Below are positions 22,746 through 34,889 of a stretch of 64,000 nt of DNA, piece after piece. Positions within the stretch are counted from its first letter, which is position 1. Each line of letters starts with the position of its first letter. The notes beneath the pieces are model-generated. The model had not been told where the DNA came from. It made no database searches and saw only the letters and a list, made by a program, of their open reading frames with translations. The position numbers were made by a program, and so were the translations under genes. Origin of the DNA: Colius striatus (taxonomy: Eukaryota; Chordata; Aves; Coliiformes; Coliidae); NCBI RefSeq assembly GCF_028858725.1, contig NC_084760.1, positions 5,964,867-6,028,866 on the forward strand. Direction: 5' to 3'.

Positions 22746-23818
22746 CTACATGTGTCTACATACAGGGACTATAATATCCTTAAATATACCTAGTACCACA
22801 TGGGAATTCACCAAGTGAGGAATTATGATAGCATTCAAAATTGATTCAATTACTTCTTATCCTCATGTTCTTCAGTCTTCAGCTTTACTATTTTGACAGA
22901 CATGGTGATGTAGAGTATTGGGCTGAAATTCAGAGAGAAAAAAACCCCAAAACAATAAACCACTTCCCTCTTTAAGATATGTTTTTTGTTATGCACAATG
23001 ATAAATTGAACAGACTGTTACTGAAGTTTTGATAAGACCATAATATTTTCTACTTTATATGTAAAATAAAGCAGTTGATTCAGTATATAAAGATGCAAAC
23101 AATAAAAAGCTACTGTAAAATATATGTAAGTTATTGAAATATGGATTTGTTTATAAAGGATAATGCTGACAAAATACTCAGCATCTGATGCAGCTATACA
23201 AAAGAGGCAAGGGCCAATTAAAAAGAGGTTACACTAATATATTGAGGGTCTGATTTCAAATATAAACTAATCCATTCTGCAAAAGGAATTGCTAGTAAGT
23301 GAAGTTACTAACAAATACAAGCTCCAGCCAGGGCAAAATATGTATGCCTCTTCCAGTTTCCTTGCCTGAAGGCATATGCTTTATGCCAGTCATGGTTAAT
23401 TTTGCACTAGAAATCCACGTGGGACTGCCAGATGGAAACAGGAGAAATTAAACCAATGCATGTAAGTGCCTCAAACTGCTGGAAATATGGTGCTTGGCAT
23501 TTAGATGTCAAAAAATTGCTACTTGTTTATTGTCAAATTAAATTCCCTTAGACTAAGAGCTCATCTATAATTGAAGTTTACTTTTAAAGCAAATCTCAGC
23601 AACCTCTCTTTCTGCTCTTGTCACCCATTTTTATAGTCCTGAGAGGGCCTGGGATTGTGTTGCAACACCAAAGAGATTTCAAGCTTACGTGTCTTGAAGG
23701 AACTCGTCATCATGATTAGGCACTTAATCTTAAGGCATGAAGTTGAGTCATCAAGTTTATTAGTTTTCTACTACTTTCACAATAATAATTTAAAAAAAGA
23801 CAGAAAAAAGGGCTAGTA
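22746..23818. other. Unique AT-rich sequence, nothing identified
   Basis: No repeat, RNA gene or convincing frame. Confidence 0.5.
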
Positions 23819-23886
23819 CAGAATCTTGGAGTAATTCACATTGGAAAGGACCTCTGAAGGTCACTTGGTACAACTCTTGCTCAGAG
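23819..23886 (-). mobile_element. Old CR1 3' end
   Basis: CAGAATCTTGGAGTAATTCA then GGAAAGGACCTCTGAAGGTC and a CTCAGAGCAGC block resemble a diverged CR1 tail on minus. It is short, so the call is moderate. Confidence 0.5.
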
Positions 23887-25360
23887 CAGCAGTTGTTGAA
23901 ATTATTTAAACACAATGAGGTCAACATGGCTGAAGAAGCACAGGAGATTTTTTTTTTCCTGTCTGGAGTGGATCTGAAGGGTTACAGATCAGTTCTGATA
24001 GAAATGGAGACATGTAGACTTGGAGACTGTTGATGCTTAGCTGAACCAGTGTTAATGCAAGAAAATATTTTATTTCCTAGCTACTTTCCCTGCAGAGTTC
24101 ATCAGTTTCTTTTCCCCTGTCCTTCTCTAACAGTGCACCACAGTGGGAATTTATTAAATCATCTTCTAAGTGGAAGTCTCTTCGGCTCTTGTTTGCATTT
24201 TAAAGGTGGTGATGGATCACAGTGGAATCCACAAGCATCTGAAACAGTACATTAAGTAGCCTACTCCCAGTCCAAAATATTTAAGTTCGGATAGAACTGA
24301 AAAAGAATCAGATGGAGAGAAGACTAAAAAGAAAATAAATAAAAGGTTTGAAAAATGTGTTATTTCTTTGAACTTTAGTAAGGTTTCTTATGCAGAGCCA
24401 GACTGAGAGACATATGCTCTTGTTGATCCTTCAGTGAAAGCTTATATTTATTGAATGGAGTACCATTGTCCCTCAGGAGTAATTTCTCTGACCTTAGGGA
24501 TTCTCTTAACAGAATCAGACTCTTCTTCTAGCTTTTATTTTGTGGTGTAATGGTCCATTTCAACTGCTTAGCTCCTATGCATTCTTACCACACCATTTTA
24601 ACATTCAGATTCAAGAGCAAGGAGTCTCAGTTAATCCCAGGCCTGCTATAGAAATTTTAAGTAAAAATCTATGAAATTAAGTTTCATTGCTGCTCAGGGT
24701 TTAAAGGCTGTCTCCCAGCTATCTTTGGCTCTTCCATTGCTTCTTGTAGCAAAGCACTGATTTTATATGCCCAGCAGCGTGACTCAAGCAGAGCTTTTTG
24801 GGACACACTCATCTCTGCTAGCTTTTGGGTGATAGAAAGAGACAGGAAAGGAGAAATGTTGTACAAAATAAAGAGGAAAGAACAAACTACCCAATTAGTT
24901 TGTAAAAAATAATAATAAGCTTAGCTATTAAATCTGTCACTTCAGCATTTTTAAATCACCTGGATTTAAAGAAATGCACATGTTTGAACCTTATATGATT
25001 TTCTAACAGTAATAAACCAAAATCTAGATGATTTAACAGCCCCTTAATTTTCCACTAAAAAAAACCAGCAAAACAAAAAAGGTGAAAATTTTTGCTATAA
25101 TTTCTGAAAGGTAATGCTGCAATAAATGAATTTATTTCTTTCACTCCCTGCAGGGTTTTATGAGGCTATAATGCAATGGCAACCTGCTTGGGCTAGGTTA
25201 TTATATCGAGCTAGGTGATTTCAGTGGCTAATGGAGCTTTGGCAAACAATGAAATGCTGGAAGCTTCAGATAAAGCAAATAAGATCAATGAGAGAGGTGG
25301 GAAATAATTGAATAAAGGCACAATTTGTAGTAATGGAGGTGGGGGACTGGGGAAAATAGA
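23887..25360. other. Unique sequence, nothing identified
   Basis: About 1.5 kb with frames of at most 68 codons and no recognised element. Confidence 0.5.
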
Positions 25361-26365
25361 TGTTGTGGTTTTGCCCAGCCAGCAATGAAGCACCACAACA
25401 GTCTCTTGCTCGGTGCCCCCATTCACCCCCACTCTTGTTAGGATGGCAGAGGCCCCAGCAAAATGGGAGTAAATAGATAAGCAAGGATGTTGTGGATTGA
25501 GACGAGGGCAGGGAGGGCTCGCTGCCAATTATGGTTCTGGGCAAAACAGACTCCAGTGCTCGACTGAGAGAGGAAAGTAGAAAAGTTTATTCTACTGTGT
25601 ACAAGAAACAGAACAGAACAAAAAGCAACAAGAGAGTAGGATGATGAGAAAATTACAACCAGCACTTTAAGATCTCCCTTCCCCATCCCTCCTTTCTTCC
25701 TGGGCCCAGCTCACTGCTCCCCATATCTCTGCCTCCTCCCCACTCAGTGGCTCAGTGGGGCAGGGAATGGGGGATATGGTCAGTTTCTCACAGATGGACT
25801 CTGCTGCTTCTCTCTGCTCAAATGAGGACATCACCTGTCATTCTTCCCCTGCTCCAACATGGGGTTCCTCCCCCGGGACACAGTCCTTGATGAACTTCTC
25901 TGGTGTGGGTTGTTCCCAGCAGCTGCGGCTTCTGCCCATACAGAGTCCTTTACATGGGACATGGCCTCCTCTGGGCATAGTCACTGTGCCTGGCATGGGA
26001 CATTTAACAAAGTGAAAACAAATCTCAGCTTTACCAGTCCTCTCCTTAGAATGCAGGGGAGTCTCTGCTCCAGCACACCTCCTCCTTTCTTCCCTGACTG
26101 ACCTTGGAGTCCGCATGGTTGTTTCTCTCTCTCTTCCCATTCATTGTACCACCACCAGCCAGAAAAGAAGAAGGGACAGAACAAGAAGGAATAGGAAGCA
26201 GCCTCCTCTTCCAGCTTCTTCTTAAAAAATGATCATGGAGGTGCCTAATTGGCTCAGCCCCAGCAGTGGGTCTGGCTCAGAGCTGGGGAGAGTTTCAAGC
26301 AACTTCTTACAGGATCCATCTTTACAGCCCCTTACCAGAAACGGCTGTCATGTCAAAGCATGGCA
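25361..26365 (-). mobile_element. Complete solo LTR, family 2, TSD ATAGA
   Basis: Bounds are firm: TGTTGTGGTTTTGCCC opens, CATGTCAAAGCATGGCA closes, and the pentamer ATAGA occurs immediately before (25356-25360) and after (26366-26370). A 5-bp duplication fits an ERVL-type integrase. The sense strand is minus, with AATAAA as the complement of 25586-25591. It is the sister of 17937-19264 but lacks most of the U3 repeat array. With no internal genes it is a solo LTR from LTR-LTR recombination. Confidence 0.88.
25838..26140 (-). other. 100-codon frame in LTR U3, short form of the 18235 frame
   Basis: It shares ETTMRTPRSV, ETPLHS-ERTG-AEI and GRSRSCWEQPTPEKF-KDCV with the 271-codon frame in the sister LTR, and then GEEP-VGAGEE. 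The middle repeats are missing without loss of phase. The product, if any, is unknown; no domain is recognised. Confidence 0.3.
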
Positions 26366-26412
26366 ATAGAATAAGTATAGGCAAAGGGAAGCAGTTGAAA
26401 CTAGTAAGGTAT

Positions 26413-26939
26413 TGTGATGATTTAGCCCTGGCTGTGTGCCAGATGCCCACCAAGTTGTAATATCACTCCCTCTCCTAAACTGGACAGGAGAGAGAGAAAT
26501 ATAACGAGAGGTTTGTGAGTCAAGATAAGGACAGGGAGATCACTCAGCAACTAGTTTAATGGACAAAACAGACTCAACTTGGGGAGAAAAAGGTTTGATT
26601 TATAAATAAACAGTAAGGGAGTCTTTCTTTCAGTGCCTAAGCATCCTCTTCCCGTCCTTCTCCACTGACCTTGCTGTCTGTGGAGATGTTCTCACATTCT
26701 CACTCCCTGTTTAGCAACTGCCTAACAACTACTTCTCCTTCTCCAATACATTAATCACAGAGGTGTTACCTCAGTCACTAATTGGCCAGACCTGGGTCAG
26801 ATGTAGGTCCATCTTAGAACTGACTGGCATGAGCCCTTTCAGCTACACGGGAAACTTCTGGCAACTGTTTGTTTAAAGAAGCCACCCCTGAAGCTACTGT
26901 CCCCTGCTACCAAAGCCTGCCCCAGGCAAAACTACTACA
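26413..26939 (-). mobile_element. Complete solo LTR, family 1, TSD GGTAT
   Basis: It opens TGTGATGATTTAGCC, closes AGGCAAAACTACTACA, and is flanked on both sides by GGTAT (26408-26412 and 26940-26944). It is the same family as 1427-2626 but about 670 bases shorter, because the U3 repeat array between the AATAAA region and GGGAGTCTTTCT is gone. The polyadenylation site has decayed (TATAAATC on minus). The LTR at 25361 ends 47 bases away. Confidence 0.88.
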
Positions 26940-28644
26940 GGTATAATAGAAAATAAGAGGCAGGGAGGGAGTGATATACAAAGGATTTCTGAATATGTTT
27001 TTTTTTTTTCTTAGGGAGACATAGTACTTTGTTGCAATTATGACAATGGTGACAGATATTGCTAATAGGGCACTACAAAGATGACTTTACTAAGCTTATT
27101 GATTTTAAAGGAATGTCTTCCAATGTGCCATCGATATTTTATGAAGATAATTCACAGTTTGTCTCTTCAGTATGAAAGGTCTTGGAAACAATATGACTTG
27201 TGTCAAGGCCAATTACAAATTCATTTCCTGTGGCCTGGAGGTGGCTCTGCTGTGTGAAGTATCTCCCTGAAAAATGGAGCAGTGACTCAGTGAGGGCATT
27301 CTTAGGAAAAAAAAGCCACACACACCTCCACCAGAACAAATCTTAGAAAAACATGTTCTTAAAATCTCTGACATGAGTACCTGGATAAATTATGGGGCAT
27401 CTGATTAAAAAACCCAAAAAAGTATTTCCTGTGTGTTTTATCTCAGCTTACTTACATGGTAACTTAGTGAAATGTTTTACTTTCCATTATAGTAGCCTAG
27501 AGGATTTGTTATAACAGCTCTGCTAATGAGACATTATCTGCTAAGCCCTATGACATGAGTATTTCTAATTGTTTGACCATCTATCATTTTGTTTTGCTGT
27601 ATAAGGATGACAAATGAAGTGTAGTTTGACCTCCTCACCTTCTCAAAAGTAGGATTTATGTGGGAATGTAGAAGAGTGTTCACCTGTTTGTTTCCAGAAA
27701 ATAACACATTTTCATGGACACTGGTGATCCATTGAGGAGAACAATGCAGTGGGAAACTGTAATGAGGCTTAATTTCTTGTTTCTATGGTTTGAAAGAGAA
27801 AGACAGCCTTTGCAAGCACAAAAGACATTCCAGTCTCTCCAGGATCCAAGTATTCCCCAAAGCACAAATTTGCTATTTTGGATTAAACCTGTTGTTAACT
27901 CTTTCTTCAGGAGAACATTTCCTTCTTGCTACTCTCTCTGAGCAAGCACAGGTCTTATAAAGCACTTTTCCTTTTTTCTCGTTACTATGGCAGTATTCAA
28001 TTTCAGGTCCAATGCAAAGTGACAAGTCATTAACCATAATTTATTTAGGATTCATCATGAAATGTTTTTCTTTGCACTACCAATAAAATAAAATAAACAC
28101 AGCTGTAAAAGGCAGATAAATGGGAAGAGGCTTTAATTGCAACATATAACTAGATAAATTCAAGTGCTTCTGGATTAAATTTCATCTAAAGTTGAATGTT
28201 TCAGCTTTCAGAAAAAACACACAAGTGCAAGTTATTTTGTTTTCAGCTTTGTTAATCTAGATTGAACGCATTGAATAGATTCATTGAATTCAATATAGAT
28301 TAATTAATTGAATTAAATCTTTTCCTTATTGCAGCTGATCCATCACTTCAACTTCCTTTTATCTTTTAGCATGTACTACTGTGTCCTGATGATGGAGAAC
28401 TATTACCCTTTAGGTTTTGGTTGTGTGGTTGTGTGGGATTTTTGTGCCCACTCCACCTCCTTCGATTTCTTTTACAGTTCTATTGAGCTGGTAATGTCAA
28501 TATAGGAATATGTCAATAATATGTCAATAATGTCACTATAGGAACATGGCTTAAAATATTTTTTTGAGTATTTTAGGTTTTTTGTTGTGCTTGCCAAGGC
28601 TTCACTGCATCTGCCACATGCACCATCACTTAATGCTTCTTTTT
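26940..28644. other. Unique sequence, nothing identified
   Basis: About 1.7 kb without a recognised repeat except a small tandem array near 28.5 kb. Confidence 0.5.
28493..28545. repeat. Short degenerate tandem repeat
   Basis: AATGTCAATATAGGAA, ATGTCAATAAT, ATGTCAATAATG and TCACTATAGGAAC follow one another, a local duplication of an ATGTCAATA word. Confidence 0.7.
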
Positions 28645-29070
28645 CATAGAATCATAGAACCATAGAATGGTAGGGGTTGGAGGGGGCCTTCAGAGATCAT
28701 CCAGTCCAACTCCCCTGCAGAAGCAGGGTCACCTAGATCAGGTCACACAGGAACATGTCCAGGTGGGTCTTGAAGACCTCCAAGGAAGGAGCCTCCACAA
28801 CTCCTCTGGGCAGCCTGTGCCAGGGCTCCATCACTCTCATGGTGAAATAGTTTTTTCTTATGTTTAAGTGGAACTTTTTGTGTTCCAGCTTCATCCCATC
28901 ACCCCTTGTCCTGTTGCTAGATACTATTGAAAAGAGGGATGTCCCAACCTCCTGACACCCACCCTTTAGATATTTATAAATGTTAATAAGATCTCCCCTC
29001 AGTCTCCTCTTCTCCAGGCTAAACAGCCCCAGTTCCCACAGCTTTTCCTCGTATGAAAGATGTTCCAAGG
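28645..29070 (-). mobile_element. CR1 LINE, 3' 425 bases
   Basis: It begins with the tail TCATAGAATCATAGAACCAT and ends at GAAAGATGTTCCA. Minus frame 28733-29080 encodes [37 protein letters not shown] and the final PRGVVEAPSLEVFKTHLDMF, i.e. the last ~110 residues of CR1 ORF2 in one frame, so it is young. The start of that frame is in flanking DNA. Confidence 0.9.
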
Positions 29071-31191
29071 ATGTTTTCATTCTTCTGTATCATTTCTGTA
29101 TCATTTCATTCAATTCCTATTCCAAATATCTAGGTAGAGTTAATCAGTTATTTTGTTACAATGGAATATTTTTATTGTCTTCATAGAGTTGTTTTCATTT
29201 ATAGCAATTATTTCTATGCCCTTAATGAAAGATTTATTTCTTCTCTCCCCTAAGCCCGAGTATGAACGAGATGAGCATAGTCTAAGAACCAAGTAGACGT
29301 AGTCATTTGCTTGTTCTAGCAAATGTGCCTGCCTGCCTTTCCTTTTGTCCTACTAGTAGCTGAAAGCTTTCTAAGCCCATAATGTTCTCAACCTGTTGGT
29401 TTTGGGGTTTTTATTTGTTTGGTTTTGGTGTTTGGGAATGTTGGTTTGGGTTTTTATTCCTTGTCAAGGAGCTAGCTTTCCAGAAAGTTCATCCTGAGAA
29501 AGGAGAGATGTGGCTTTCCATGTGTATTACTTTATAATAGTATTTTCAAATGATTATAGCTGTCTACTGCTGCAGATTTCTCTCTCATTTCATTCAAGCT
29601 TCAATGTAGGGAGCCTCAGCCATTTTGCATAGTGGAAAAGAAAAGCAATTTAAATGATTTATTGTGCTGGAGCTGTATAGGGCCATGCAGTTTATTGTGC
29701 ATATGCATAGTTCACTGTGGGCTAGAACCCCTAACAGGCTAATGACCAAAATTTATTCATCACTTAAGATCCTTAGATCTCTTGGTTGCTGCCTAACAAT
29801 GAAATGTCTAAATTTCTTCTCTCTACTGGTACAGATATTACCTGACTATCCAAATGCTCTCCAAGGCTGTCAGACTGTTCAAAACTTGAATATATGCTTA
29901 GGTAGTTAGCTTGATCTCCCAAAGTACTATTTCTTTGTTATTCTGTTTCTGAGCTCTCAGAACACGCCCACAAGAGAAGACCAGGACTAGAAGGTAGTTT
30001 GTCAATCTTTTATGGATGGTGCTTGGAACAGTAGAGAGCTAGACTCTATTTTCACAAGTATATCAAAGCTCATCTCAATAATTTTTGCACTTCCCTTTCT
30101 GCCCCAGCTCCCATTGGAAAGCTGTTTGGGGGGTTCTGCTAACTTCCCTTTGACAGTTTATTCATAGCTGTATTTGTGCTGACATTGTTCCTTAGTTAAA
30201 GTTACACTTCTCCCTCTTTAGTATTTACGTCCCTGAAGTATTTTAGGGGAATGGTACCTCACCCGCCTTTCTGGTAGATAAAAAAGCAAAGCTCTTTTTA
30301 GTCCTCTCTCCTATGATAGTGTTTTCATTGTCCTGATCATCTTAATAGCTCTTCCTTAATTATCTTTCTTTTTCATTAATATATCTTAAGCTTGACAGTC
30401 ACTAGATTCTTGATGATGATGTGCCAGTGCATTCTAGATAGTTATAGCACATCAAAAACATGTTAGTTAATCTATGATCAACAAACATGACCAGGTTGTC
30501 CTGCCTTCATATTATAAGAGCAAATTTGAAATTAAAAATAAGTTTTAATTGAAATATATTCAGTCATTAGTGCATGAGTATGTATTTAGTATTGCTGAAT
30601 ATCCACTAAAATGATCCTTCAGGTCATTCAGCCCTGTGTTTTCTTAATAGTGTCTCCTATCTTTATGAGGAGAGAGGTGTTTTTCTGGAACAGGAAATTT
30701 TAAAGAGGTCAGGCCCAAAGTTAAACTTTGCTTCCACAATCAATCACCTTGGCACAGGAGTTACCTATTTAATCCTGTCTAATGTGTTCTCTTGTTATGC
30801 CAATTCCTTGCTGAGGTTAGACTTCTATTTATCTTTAGCTAAACTACAAGATTTCAATGTGTCAGAGTATCAGAGCCCAGATGGATGAGCTCTTACTTCA
30901 TTAACATGCTAAAAGAAATAATTTCATTTTTTAAAAGCTGATGTTCCATTTTTGCTTGTTGTTTAACAAACTTTGTTTTAACAAACAAAATTGGGTCTAT
31001 TGATAGACGGAAAAATGTGCCCAAAAGCCTTGCATGTCATTTGGGTCATATGAAAAAGTCACCTCAGTGTTTGCACCTTACAGTGCCACCTTTCAGATCT
31101 CTTAAAAACAAGGTTATGTATCCTCACAACCCAAGGTCTTTTATAGCTGGCTGGGTCAGATCACAGTCACTGTATCCATCTGTGCCTCTGT
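29071..31191. other. Unique sequence, nothing identified
   Basis: About 2.1 kb. A G/T-rich stretch at 29395-29455 is low complexity. No gene seen. Confidence 0.5.
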
Positions 31192-31880
31192 CAGAATCAC
31201 AAAATGGTTGAGGTTGGAAGTGACTTCTGGAGGTCACTAGGTCCAACACCCCTACTCAAGCAGGGACAGGGACCCATTTGCCCATGACCATGTCGAGAGA
31301 GCTTTTGAGTATATCTCAGGATAGAGATTCCACAACTTCTCTGTGCAAACTACTTAGTTAAAAAAGGGTTTTCTGATGTTCAGAGGAAACCTCCTGTGTT
31401 TCATTTTGTGCCATTGCCTCTGGTCCTGTCATTGGACATTCTGAAAAGAGCCTGAACATGTCGTCTTTGTACCATCCCTACAGAAAGTTTGTACATTTTT
31501 TATGAGATCTCCCTGAAAACTTTCCCTTCTCCAGGCTGAACAGTCTCAGCTCTCTCAGCCTTTTCTCTTAGGAGAGATGCTCCAGTCCCTTAATCATCTT
31601 ACTATTCCTTCACTAGGCTCAATCCAGTAAGATCATGTCTGTCTTGTACTGGGGAAGCCCAGAACTGTACAGAGTACTCCAAGTGTGGCCTCACTAGTGC
31701 TGACTAGAAGGGACTATTCATCTCCCTTGACCTGCTGGTAATACTTTGCCTGCTGCAACCCAGGATACCAATCACCTCTTTTGCAAAGAGGCATTGCTGA
31801 CACCACCAGAAACCTCAACTCCTTTCCTGCAAAGCTACTTTGCAACCAGGCAGCCTCAACACGTGCAGATGCATGGTTCT
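31192..31880 (-). mobile_element. Old CR1 LINE fragment, 0.7 kb
   Basis: The tail region reads ATGGTTGAGGTTGGAAGTGA and the body keeps CTCAAGCAGGGACAGGGACC, TTCTCCAGGCTGAACAGTCT, GGAGAGATGCTCCAGTCCCT and CTCCCTTGACCTGCTGG. The wording differs from the majority copies (for example TGCCATTGCCTCTGGTCCTG), so this is another, older subfamily. No frame survives for more than a few dozen codons. Confidence 0.85.
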
Positions 31881-33791
31881 ATCTTTCAGCATCAGACTTT
31901 CCCCACATATTGTGTGATATGTGGCCTCCCAAATTGTGGCTGTAATTCAACTTGTAAAACATTTAAGAGCTGAATTTTGCAATAGCTGTATGATTTTAGT
32001 CTCACTTGGAAGTTACTGAGGATGTCTGGTCCTTGAAGGATGTTGTGCATGAGCACACTGACGACTAAAACTAAACAGGTCATAGACCTAAAACAACACA
32101 GGTCATAGATGCAACTTAGCTGTGCAACTGAAAAAGTACAACGTTTATTTACTCTTAGAGCTGGCCAAATGAAAGTTAATGCTAAATAAAGACATCACTC
32201 CTGTGTTTCCAGTTATCTTTTATTCCATCACTTTTGGTAAATTTTCAAGCCTAAGCAAGTTCAAGCCTGTGTATTGATAGTTTTAGTTCTTAGGACATCT
32301 AATGGTCTGCAGAAAGTAGCTGTTTGTGGAAATGAGATAGAGGCTGAAGGACAATGATTATATTATTAATTGATATTTTGACTACAAGCTCCTGTTCAGT
32401 CGAGGGGGGTGTAAAAAAACCACAAAACCAACAAAACGCTATTTTAAGGGATTTCCCCCCTCTATTCCTTTTCTCGTTCGTTTCTAAGACAGGTGCCTGG
32501 CTCACTTCTGCGTTAGCAATGGACATTTTGCCCTCTAGTGGTGTCTCTCGGATAAGAAAATGTTCTGGGGAAACCTATTTCTTTCCCTCAAATTGACTGA
32601 GCTTGATTTTCATTTTTAAACTCTGCACTCACATCCTTCAGACTTTACTTAGCTTCTGGAGCTGCAAAACAATCAGCTTTAATATTATCTTGCAAAAGCC
32701 ATTGGGTTTTTTTTGGTGTATTTTGTTTCTTTTATCTTCATCCGCTGATGCACTTTTAAGACCCCGCCTTTAATTTCAGTGTCCTCAAGTCCAGGATACA
32801 TAAAAGTCTTTCCATTTCAATTTGAACAGTAGTAGCAAGGACATTAGTCAGCAAAGACAGTGACACTTTATGGGCATTATGAGTCATGTTATTTGTTACT
32901 TTAATGAACAAAACAAAGGAGACTGTGTGATAACTGAAGCTGTAATATACTCGATATGGCATCATATATCTGCTGCACAATTTTTCTTTGATGCCATAAC
33001 AATGATCCAGTTGTGCTTATTTGGGGCATGAATTGTTGATAGACAGGATAATTTTATTACTATTCTAAAAGCCACAGTCACTGCTTTGGTGCTCTGGGAG
33101 TATGGGAATAAAGGGGTACCATTTATATTTTCATTCTTGAGACTCCAGCACACTGGCTTTCTGTTGCAGTGATTCTATGCATTTTTTATCATGTCAAGTT
33201 TTGCTGAAGTGGCATTTTGCACCCCTTACCCCCAGCCCTTCATTTATTTGGAACTGTGCAGGGGAGGAATAATACTGCATAAAATATGTAATATTCTTCT
33301 GAAAGATAAGAAAGTATCCTAATTAACATGCTTGATGCAGCACCAGGTGAGATTACATGCTACTCAGGATCATTTCCGTGCAAGATAAGCTAAAAATAAA
33401 TATTCAGGAGATATTACAAAAAGTCAACTTCAATACAATTTTTCATTGCTTCTGTTAATTCAGGTATTTCCTGATTGAAACAAGAGAGGTTAACAGATTA
33501 GTGCTCTTCCAGTTCTCTGTTACATGGTTCCCAGAGTGTTTAGTTTAACTAATTTCTGAGAGGAACCACATTGATTAGGTGGTGGGATTGATGAGACCCA
33601 AGGGTTTCAAAATGACTGGATTAGAGTACACTTGGGTTAGGTGATGCTTGAGAACAACAAGTGTAACTAAACTACAGCACAGTTTCTTACATCAAAACTG
33701 AGCAAATTTTCACCAACAAAAATATTCTGAAAAAGAAATGTACTTTTATTTGTTCTTTTATTACTTTTCAACACATGAAATGTCAGACTAT
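31881..33791. other. Unique sequence, nothing identified
   Basis: About 1.9 kb. Sequence near 33300-33450 looks non-repetitive and could be conserved, but that cannot be judged from one genome. Confidence 0.5.
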
Positions 33792-33882
33792 TGTGTGACC
33801 TACTCTAGGTGGTCCTGCTCTGGCAGGGAGGTTGGATTGGATGAGCTTTCGAGATCCTTCCCAGCCCTTGAGATTCTGTGAT
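33792..33882 (+). mobile_element. CR1 LINE, 3' end
   Basis: TGTGACCTACTCTAGGTGG, GGAGGTTGGATTGGATGAGC and TTGAGATTCTGTGATT mark the last 90 bases of a CR1 on plus, of the 'CTACTCTAGG' subfamily also seen at 17070 and 59097. Confidence 0.85.
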
Positions 33883-34265
33883 TAATTTCCAGTGCTCTAT
33901 TTATACTCATGGAATGTTTTTTTATAAATATTTATTAAGCACTTTTCCCCTACTCTAATCTCTATGGGTTATTTTTAAAGCTACTTTTAGCGCTAACACG
34001 TTCTAAAATGTAGTAGAAATTGTAAAATGCAGACTGTTAGATAAGCAGGGATAGAAAGGGTTTGAGTGAGGACTGTAGAGAAAATGGTGTGTTACTCTCC
34101 TAATTATTTGTGAATTTTCATCTCTCTGGAGCTGGTTCTCTGAGGTACTGTTGTTGCTTTTTTTTGTTGGTTTTTGCTTTTGGTTTTTTGGGTGGAGGAG
34201 TGGGAAGTAGGGTGAGGGATTGCTTTTTTTGTATGGATTTCAAGGCCACTTCTCAGGGTTCTTAT

Positions 34266-34313
34266 TGGACTTTAGAAGTCCTTTCCAACCCCTACCATTC
34301 TGTGATTCTATGA
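34266..34313 (+). mobile_element. CR1 LINE, extreme 3' end
   Basis: GGACTTTAGAAGTCCTTTCC followed by AACCCCTACCATTCTGTGAT. About 48 bases remain. Confidence 0.7.
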
Positions 34314-34565
34314 TCTTAACTATCATTGTTGCTGATGCTTTAGATCATATGTAGGAGATGTTTCTGGTTGTCTGGTGGATGCTGCAGTTCCAGAATCTTG
34401 TGTGTTGTGCATGACCAAAGGCTCTGCCTAGAGCTGCAAGCAGACTTGGTGGGTTGATGTAGCTGCTACTGCCCAGAGCTGCTCACTCTGTCTTTCTATT
34501 TAAGGCTTCTACCTATTTAGCAGGAAAGAATGAGCACCTCAGGTCACTCATTTGTGAATTCCAGT

Positions 34566-34889
34566 AATATTTATAAGCATATAAATGGATGTTAGGAGGT
34601 TGGGACATCCATTTTTTCTATTGTATCTAGCAACAGGATAAGGGGTAACAGAATGGAGCTGGAACACAAAAAAGTTTCATTTAAATGTAACAAAAAACTA
34701 TGGCAGTGTTGAGGTGAGGGAGCCCTGGCCCAGGCTGCCCAGGGAGGGTGCAGATGCTCCTTCTCTGGAGGTCTTCAAAACCTGCCTGGACATGTTCCTG
34801 TGTGATCTAGATAGACCTGCTTCTGCAAGGGGGTTGGACTAGATGATCTCTAAAAGTCCCTTCCAACCCCTACCATTCTGTGATTCTTT
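34566..34889 (+). mobile_element. CR1 LINE, 3' 320 bases
   Basis: It runs from GGAGGTTGGGACATCC through GAGCTGGAACACAAAAAAG and GAGGGAGCCCTGGCCCAGGC to GGTTGGACTAGATGATCTCT and the terminal ATTCTGTGATTCT. It is sense on plus and carries the last codons of ORF2 with several frame breaks. Confidence 0.9.
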
